Below are positions 13,563 to 17,966 of a stretch of DNA of 17,966 nucleotides, piece after piece. Made by a program: the position numbers and the translations under genes. The notes under the pieces were generated by a model. The model was not told where the DNA came from and did not search any database. It saw only the letters and a list, made by a program, of their open reading frames with translations. The stretch is from Rhodoferax sp. (GTDB lineage: Bacteria; Pseudomonadota; Gammaproteobacteria; Burkholderiales; Burkholderiaceae_C), in contig JAQTSL010000033.1 in assembly GCA_028711355.1 (NCBI GenBank), positions 1-17,966 on the forward strand, read 5' to 3'. The stretch's first letter is position 1; each line of letters starts with the position of its first letter.

Positions 13563-16108
13563 AGCGAAACCTGAAGTCCTTGTTGTTCGGAACGTACTTT
13601 TGGCGGTCCAGTCGGAACATCCTGCCGGGGAATCCAGAAGGTAAAGCTGCAGCCGGAAACCAGTTCGGCATTGTAGATGTTCTGAGCTTTCATCCGCCCC
13701 TTGTGCGACTCGACGATCGAGCGGCACAGACTTAGCCCAATTCCCATGCCGTCCTGCTTGGTCGAGTAGAAAGCTTCGTACAACCGATCCATCACGTCGG
13801 GTGCGATGCCCGACCCGGAATCGGTCACAGAAAACTCGACCACCGGTTTGCTTTCAACCACGATCGGTACCACGCGCAGTTTGACCAGTCGTTGCGCTGA
13901 TGGGCGCTGCGCGGCGTCGATCGCCTCGGCCGCGTTTTTCAGCAGATTGAGCAGCACCTGTTCAATCAGGATCGGATCGACCAACAAGTTGGGCAGGTGC
14001 GGCGCAACATACTGTGTCAGTCGGACATTACGCCGACGCATTTCAATTTCAGCCAATTCCACCGCTTCGTTGACGATGGTGTTGACGTTGGACGGTGTGC
14101 GATTGGGTTCACTGCGTTTGACGAAAGAGCGGATGCGCTGGATGATCTGTCCGGCCCGATTCGCCTGGCGCGCCGTTTTTTCCAGTGCGCTGAGCAATTC
14201 GTCGCGCGTGATTTGTTCCGCCTGAATGCGCGATACCATGCCGTTGCAGTAGTTGTTGATGGCGGTCAGCGGCTGGTTAAGTTCATGTGCCACGCTGGAA
14301 GCCATCTCGCCCATGGTGATCAGGCGGCTGGAGGTCTGGGCCCGGTCGGCTTGCACCTGCGATTGTTCTTCGGCTTCGCGCCGTGCCGTGATGTCGGTTG
14401 CAATCACCATCTGCGCCAAGCGGCCATCGACCCAGCTCAGATAACGGGTTCGCACCTCTAGCCAGCGGCCCAGACTGCCCAGGTAAATCTCGGCACTTTC
14501 GGTTTCCTTTTCGGGTAGTTCCTCGGTCGGCAGACCAGCAAAAACGTCAACCGTGTCTTGCGATTCGTCGCGGGCGACCGGTTCAGGCACGCCCGCTTCG
14601 GCGATCAGTTGCAGATGCCCCTGCACATCACCGCCAAACCACAGCCGGTACAACTTATTGGCAAACAACAGCTCGTTGTTGCCCAGCGGCGCCACCGAAA
14701 TTGAAGCGTCCAACGCCTCCAGCACGGCTGTGAAGCGCTCGTGCGATGCTGCCAACTGGTCACGCACCCGGTTCGGTTCGGTGATGTCTGTCATCGACGT
14801 CATCCAGCCGGTTTGCTGGCCAAAGGCGTCAATCAGCGGCGACACGTACAGGCGTGCGTCGATGATGCTGCCGTCTTTGCGCTTGACCCGGAACTGAATA
14901 CCGCTGGGTTCAATCCGGCCAGCCAGTTCCTCGGCCAACCGGGTCTTGAGTATTTCATGGTCGTCCTCTGGCCAGTACGCAAACGGTGCGGTTTTGCCGA
15001 TCAATTCTGCTTCGCTCCAACCGGTCAACTGGCAGAAAGCGGCGTTGACGTAGGTGATCTTGCCGGCCATGTCCAGCGCACGCATACCGGTGAGCATGGA
15101 GTTTTCCATGGCGCGCCTGAAGGCAGTTTCCTGCACCAGCGCATCTTGCGCCTGGATGCGCCGACGCGTATGGCGCCAGTTGGCCAGCAGCAGCCAGGCG
15201 GTCACCACGCTGAGCACCATCACCAGCCAAAACAGCGCGCTACCGATCACACCAGGCGACGTGCGATACGCTTGGCCGCGAATTGTCAAACCGTTGCCGA
15301 TTGGCGAAATCGGCAATTCATAGCCGTTGACCGGGTCGGACCAGGGCAGCGGGTTGCGTGTCAGGGTCTTTTCGGACAGTGTCGTTCCGGCCAGTGCCTT
15401 GCCGTCGGCGTCGTGAAAAGAGATCGCGTATTTGGCGCTGATTTCGTTCGGAATGCCGTACCGGAACACGGCGTCGATGGGATAGACCACCAGCAGCACC
15501 CCTTTGAATTTGGTTTTGTCGATCAAAGGCATGTGCAGTTGCAGTCGGGTCGGGGCGTCAGGGAGTTTGTGGGGCGTCGAATACACCGGCACCAGCAGGT
15601 CGCGCACCAACCTGAAATTTTGCTGGAACTCTTCTGCATCAATTTGCGTGGTAGCGCGTTGCGTCCATTTGAAATCATCGTGCGGGTCGTAGCGCACGCG
15701 CACGCGCAATTTGTCGTCAACCCAGGCCAGGCTTTGCATTTCCGGGAATTGGTTGGCCAGTGCCTCGGCGCGCACCATGAAATCGTTGTAGCTGACTTCC
15801 CGGCTCGCGATTTCGTGTGCGAACCGCATAAATTGCTCTTGCTGCTCCAGCAACCGAAGGCGCAGCCGTTGTTGGGTGTATTCCACGTCACGATGGATGG
15901 CTTCGCGTTCGCGTGCAATTTCCTCAAAACGCAGGTAGGAAAAGGCGGCCAGGATGGCGGCAAAAAACAGCGCCACCGCCGCCAGTGGCGCCAGCATGGC
16001 GTAACGGTCCTGACGCTGCGGCGACTGGGCTTTCCACCAGCGGTTCAGGCTAAATAAAGGCGTCAAGGCGGTGCTGCGAACAGTTGCTTCGGTGCGTTCA
16101 ATTGACAT
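13559..16108 (-). CDS. Membrane PAS-domain sensor histidine kinase
   Basis: The 849-residue kinase starts with a cytoplasmic tail, then TM1 (about 37-59), an extracytoplasmic region (60-285) with no motif I can name, and TM2 (about 288-310). A clear PAS/PAC unit follows (about 328-450: NSMLTGMRALDMAGKITYVN, RVKRKDGSIIDARLYVSPL), then a second PAS-like segment (about 455-580). The HisKA domain has the phospho-acceptor His608 in SSVAHELNQPLTAINNY, and the ATPase domain has an N-box NLLKNAAEAI (721-730), DSGSGIAPD (763-771) and GMGIGLSL (787-794). The HELNQPL H-box and FixJ-type partner place it with FixL/DctB-like kinases. I see no clear haem or FAD ligand, so the signal is unknown. It is divergent from aceE, which makes a metabolic or redox cue plausible but unproven. 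Confidence 0.95.
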   Translation of the reverse strand: MSIERTEATVRSTALTPLFSLNRWWKAQSPQRQDRYAMLAPLAAVALFFAAILAAFSYLRFEEIAREREAIHRDVEYTQQRLRLRLLEQQEQFMRFAHEIASREVSYNDFMVRAEALANQFPEMQSLAWVDDKLRVRVRYDPHDDFKWTQRATTQIDAEEFQQNFRLVRDLLVPVYSTPHKLPDAPTRLQLHMPLIDKTKFKGVLLVVYPIDAVFRYGIPNEISAKYAISFHDADGKALAGTTLSEKTLTRNPLPWSDPVNGYELPISPIGNGLTIRGQAYRTSPGVIGSALFWLVMVLSVVTAWLLLANWRHTRRRIQAQDALVQETAFRRAMENSMLTGMRALDMAGKITYVNAAFCQLTGWSEAELIGKTAPFAYWPEDDHEILKTRLAEELAGRIEPSGIQFRVKRKDGSIIDARLYVSPLIDAFGQQTGWMTSMTDITEPNRVRDQLAASHERFTAVLEALDASISVAPLGNNELLFANKLYRLWFGGDVQGHLQLIAEAGVPEPVARDESQDTVDVFAGLPTEELPEKETESAEIYLGSLGRWLEVRTRYLSWVDGRLAQMVIATDITARREAEEQSQVQADRAQTSSRLITMGEMASSVAHELNQPLTAINNYCNGMVSRIQAEQITRDELLSALEKTARQANRAGQIIQRIRSFVKRSEPNRTPSNVNTIVNEAVELAEIEMRRRNVRLTQYVAPHLPNLLVDPILIEQVLLNLLKNAAEAIDAAQRPSAQRLVKLRVVPIVVESKPVVEFSVTDSGSGIAPDVMDRLYEAFYSTKQDGMGIGLSLCRSIVESHKGRMKAQNIYNAELVSGCSFTFWIPRQDVPTGPPKVRSEQQGLQVSL

Positions 16109-16146
16109 GGCTTAAGTGTAGGGTTTCTACCGTATCGATAACTCGC

Positions 16147-16166
16147 TTCATAATTCATATTATGAA
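16147..16166. promoter_or_regulatory. Perfect inverted repeat, candidate operator between the kinase gene and aceE
   Basis: ttcataat and attatgaa form perfect 8-bp arms around tcat. The site lies 15 bp upstream of the putative aceE -35 and 38 bp upstream of the kinase start, suitable for a dimeric regulator acting on either gene. It does not match the E. coli PdhR consensus (AATTGGTnnnACCAATT). In AT-rich DNA a palindrome of this size is suggestive only. Confidence 0.45.
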
Positions 16167-16181
16167 AACATAAAACACAAT

Positions 16182-16210
16182 TTGAAAAAGTGTAAATTTC
16201 TCTATAAAAT
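16182..16210 (+). promoter_or_regulatory. aceE: Putative sigma-70 promoter of aceE
   Basis: TTGAAA (16182-16187) and TAAAAT (16205-16210) are separated by 17 bp, close to consensus, in the 165-bp AT-rich intergenic region. A start near 16217 would give a leader of about 57 nt. The ribosome-binding site aggag (16263-16267) is 6 nt before the aceE ATG. Confidence 0.6.
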
Positions 16211-16273
16211 TTGATCTGCGACAACACACGCCTTTTCCACTAACATCAGTCGCATCAATAACAGGAGACACGC

Positions 16274-17966
16274 ATGCACGCTCTGCCCGAGCCACACGGC
16301 ACCCACGCCAGCCCCGACCTCGACACCCAGGAAACCCGCGAATGGATGGACGCCCTGAGCGCCGTTATCGACAAAGAAGGCCCCGAGCGCGCTCATTTCT
16401 TGCTGGAGCAGTTGCTCGAGCACGCCCGCCAAAGCAGCCTGGATATGCCGTTCTCAGCCAACACCGGCTATGTCAACACGATCGAGCCCGACCAGGAAGA
16501 ACGCTGCCCCGGCAACATCGAAATCGAGGAACGCCTGCGCGCCTACATGCGCTGGAACGCCATGGCGATGGTGGTCAAGGCCAATCGCCATCACCCCGAA
16601 GACGGTGGCGACTTGGGCGGTCACATCGGCAGCTTTGCTTCTTTAGCGCACATGTTTGGCGCCGGTTTTAACCACTTCTGGCACGCCGAAAGCGCCGACC
16701 ATGGTGGCGATTGCATCTACATCCAGGGCCACGTGGCGCCCGGCGTCTATGCCCGTGCCTATCTAGAAGGCCGTTTGACCGAAGAGCAGTTGCTGCACTT
16801 TCGCCAGGAAACCGGTGGCAAGGGCCTCTCAAGCTACCCGCACCCCAAGCTGATGCCGTCGTTCTGGCAATTTCCCACGGTGTCGATGGGCTTGGGCCCG
16901 CTGATGGCGATTTACCAGGCGCGCTTTTTGAAATACCTGCACGCCCGTGGCATCGCCGACACCGCCAACCGCAAGGTCTGGGTGTTTTGTGGCGACGGTG
17001 AGATGGACGAGGTCGAATCCTTGGGTGCGATCGGTCTGGCCGCCCGCGAGGGCCTGGACAACCTGGTGTTTGTCATCAACTGCAACCTGCAACGGCTGGA
17101 TGGCCCGGTGCGGGGCAACGGCAAGATCATCCAGGAACTGGAAGGTACCTTCCGCGGCGCCGGCTGGAACGTTATCAAGTTGCTGTGGGGCAGCAACTGG
17201 GACCCGCTGCTGGCGCGCGACAAAGACGGTGCCCTGCGCAAAGTGATGATGGACACGCTCGACGGCGACTACCAGGCCTTCAAAGCCAACGACGGTGCCT
17301 TTGTGCGCAAAAACTTCTTTGGCCGCGACCCCAGGACGCTTGCGATGGTGGCCAAGATGAGTGACGACGACATCTGGAACTTGCGTCGCGGCGGTCACGA
17401 CCCACAAAAAGTCTATGCGGCGTATCACAAAGCGGTGAACCACAAGGGCCAGCCCAGTGTGTTGCTAATCAAGACCGTCAAAGGTTTTGGCATGGGCAAG
17501 AGCGGCGAGGGCAAAAACAACGTGCACCAAACCAAAAAGCTCACCGACGAGGACATCAAAACGTTTCGGGACCGTTTCAACATCCCGATCCCCGACAGCC
17601 AGATCAAAGACATTCCGTTTTACAAACCGGCCGACGACACGCCCGAGATGCGCTACCTGCACGCGCGCCGCCAAGCGCTGGGCGGCTACCTGCCGCATCG
17701 CCGCACCCAGGCCGATGAGCACTTTACGGTGCCGTCGATCGAGACTTTCAAGGCGGTTCTGGAACCCACCCCCGAAGGGCGCGAAATCTCCACCACCCAA
17801 GCCTATGTGCGCTTCATCACCCAGTTGCTGCGCGATCAGGCGTTAGGCCAACGTGTGGTGCCGATTTTGGTCGATGAAGCCCGTACCTTTGGCATGGAAG
17901 GGCTGTTTCGCCAGATTGGCATTTACAACCCGGCCGGCCAGCAATACACCCCGGTCGATAAAGACC
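16274..17966 (+). CDS. aceE: Pyruvate dehydrogenase E1 component (homodimeric type), partial
   Basis: The window ends inside this gene: 564 codons are present of a protein that usually has about 890-900 residues. AceE decarboxylates pyruvate with thiamine diphosphate and passes the acetyl group to the lipoyl E2 subunit, feeding acetyl-CoA to the TCA cycle. Family segments include GGDLGGHIGSFASLAHMFGAGFNHFW, the thiamine-diphosphate/Mg motif starting GDGEMDE (from residue 240) and ending VFVINCN (NCN at 269-271), then QRLDGPVRGNGKIIQELEG. The Arg-rich region ALGGYLPHRR and VDEARTFGMEGLF are also present. The start ATG at 16274 has a good aggag site. The neighbouring two-component system is transcribed divergently. 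E2 and E3 genes would be expected downstream, outside the window. Confidence 0.97.
   Translation, partial: MHALPEPHGTHASPDLDTQETREWMDALSAVIDKEGPERAHFLLEQLLEHARQSSLDMPFSANTGYVNTIEPDQEERCPGNIEIEERLRAYMRWNAMAMVVKANRHHPEDGGDLGGHIGSFASLAHMFGAGFNHFWHAESADHGGDCIYIQGHVAPGVYARAYLEGRLTEEQLLHFRQETGGKGLSSYPHPKLMPSFWQFPTVSMGLGPLMAIYQARFLKYLHARGIADTANRKVWVFCGDGEMDEVESLGAIGLAAREGLDNLVFVINCNLQRLDGPVRGNGKIIQELEGTFRGAGWNVIKLLWGSNWDPLLARDKDGALRKVMMDTLDGDYQAFKANDGAFVRKNFFGRDPRTLAMVAKMSDDDIWNLRRGGHDPQKVYAAYHKAVNHKGQPSVLLIKTVKGFGMGKSGEGKNNVHQTKKLTDEDIKTFRDRFNIPIPDSQIKDIPFYKPADDTPEMRYLHARRQALGGYLPHRRTQADEHFTVPSIETFKAVLEPTPEGREISTTQAYVRFITQLLRDQALGQRVVPILVDEARTFGMEGLFRQIGIYNPAGQQYTPVDKD

Noticed and set aside
13563..13727. 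Response regulator extended upstream to 13727
   Set aside because: The extra 55 residues lie inside the kinase coding region in another frame. The ATGA overlap at 13559-13562 and the receiver-domain start support 13562.
14741..16057. 438-codon plus-strand frame antisense to the histidine kinase
   Set aside because: The composition is His/Gln/Val-rich shadow sequence. The opposite strand has unmistakable PAS domains and transmembrane segments, so this is a complementary-frame artefact.
16147..16166. PdhR operator upstream of aceE
   Set aside because: The palindrome does not match AATTGGTnnnACCAATT, so I list it only as an unassigned inverted repeat.

Overview
The window looks like a chromosomal segment of a betaproteobacterium, most likely Burkholderiales, family Comamonadaceae (Rhodoferax or Polaromonas-like). 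I infer this from the high GC content, the protein sequences of Mfd, IspD, IspF, FolD and the homodimeric pyruvate dehydrogenase E1, and the gene neighbourhoods. No database search was possible, so the placement is a judgement. Most of the window is conserved housekeeping DNA. I found no tRNA, rRNA, CRISPR array, prophage or intact transposon. I also found no convincing new multi-gene system, so the unusual signals are in repeats, a deletion scar and regulatory layout.

Layout. Positions 1-1583 hold what remains of an accessory locus: a partial extradiol (DOPA-type) dioxygenase and a DoxX membrane protein on the minus strand, facing a LysR regulator on the plus strand. DoxX and LysR both lack their 5' ends at the same point (about 779), as if one deletion removed both N-termini and the shared promoter. 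A 15-bp inverted repeat (1609-1664) follows, at the convergent end of mfd. mfd (minus, transcription-repair coupling factor) is divergent from ispD and ispF (plus, MEP isoprenoid pathway) across only 33 bp that carry a symmetric -10-like palindrome. A short palindromic repeat element sits between ispD and ispF, and a related copy is embedded in frame in mfd.

Positions 6644-9001 hold a divergent pair: a short CaiB/BaiF-type CoA-transferase (minus) and a nitronate-monooxygenase-like flavoprotein (plus). The flavoprotein is followed at once by four nearly identical 61-bp tandem units, each a hairpin. Converging on this array is a minus-strand cluster, folD - prlC - exported DUF4124/glutaredoxin protein, packed with a 4-bp gap and an 11-bp overlap.

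Positions 12936-16108 hold a two-component system (membrane PAS histidine kinase and FixJ-type regulator, overlapping by ATGA) that ends in an intrinsic terminator only 12 bp upstream of folD. The kinase is divergent from aceE (pyruvate dehydrogenase E1, cut by the window end). Their shared 165-bp AT-rich intergenic region has a good sigma-70-like promoter for aceE and a perfect 8-bp inverted repeat upstream of it, a plausible operator.
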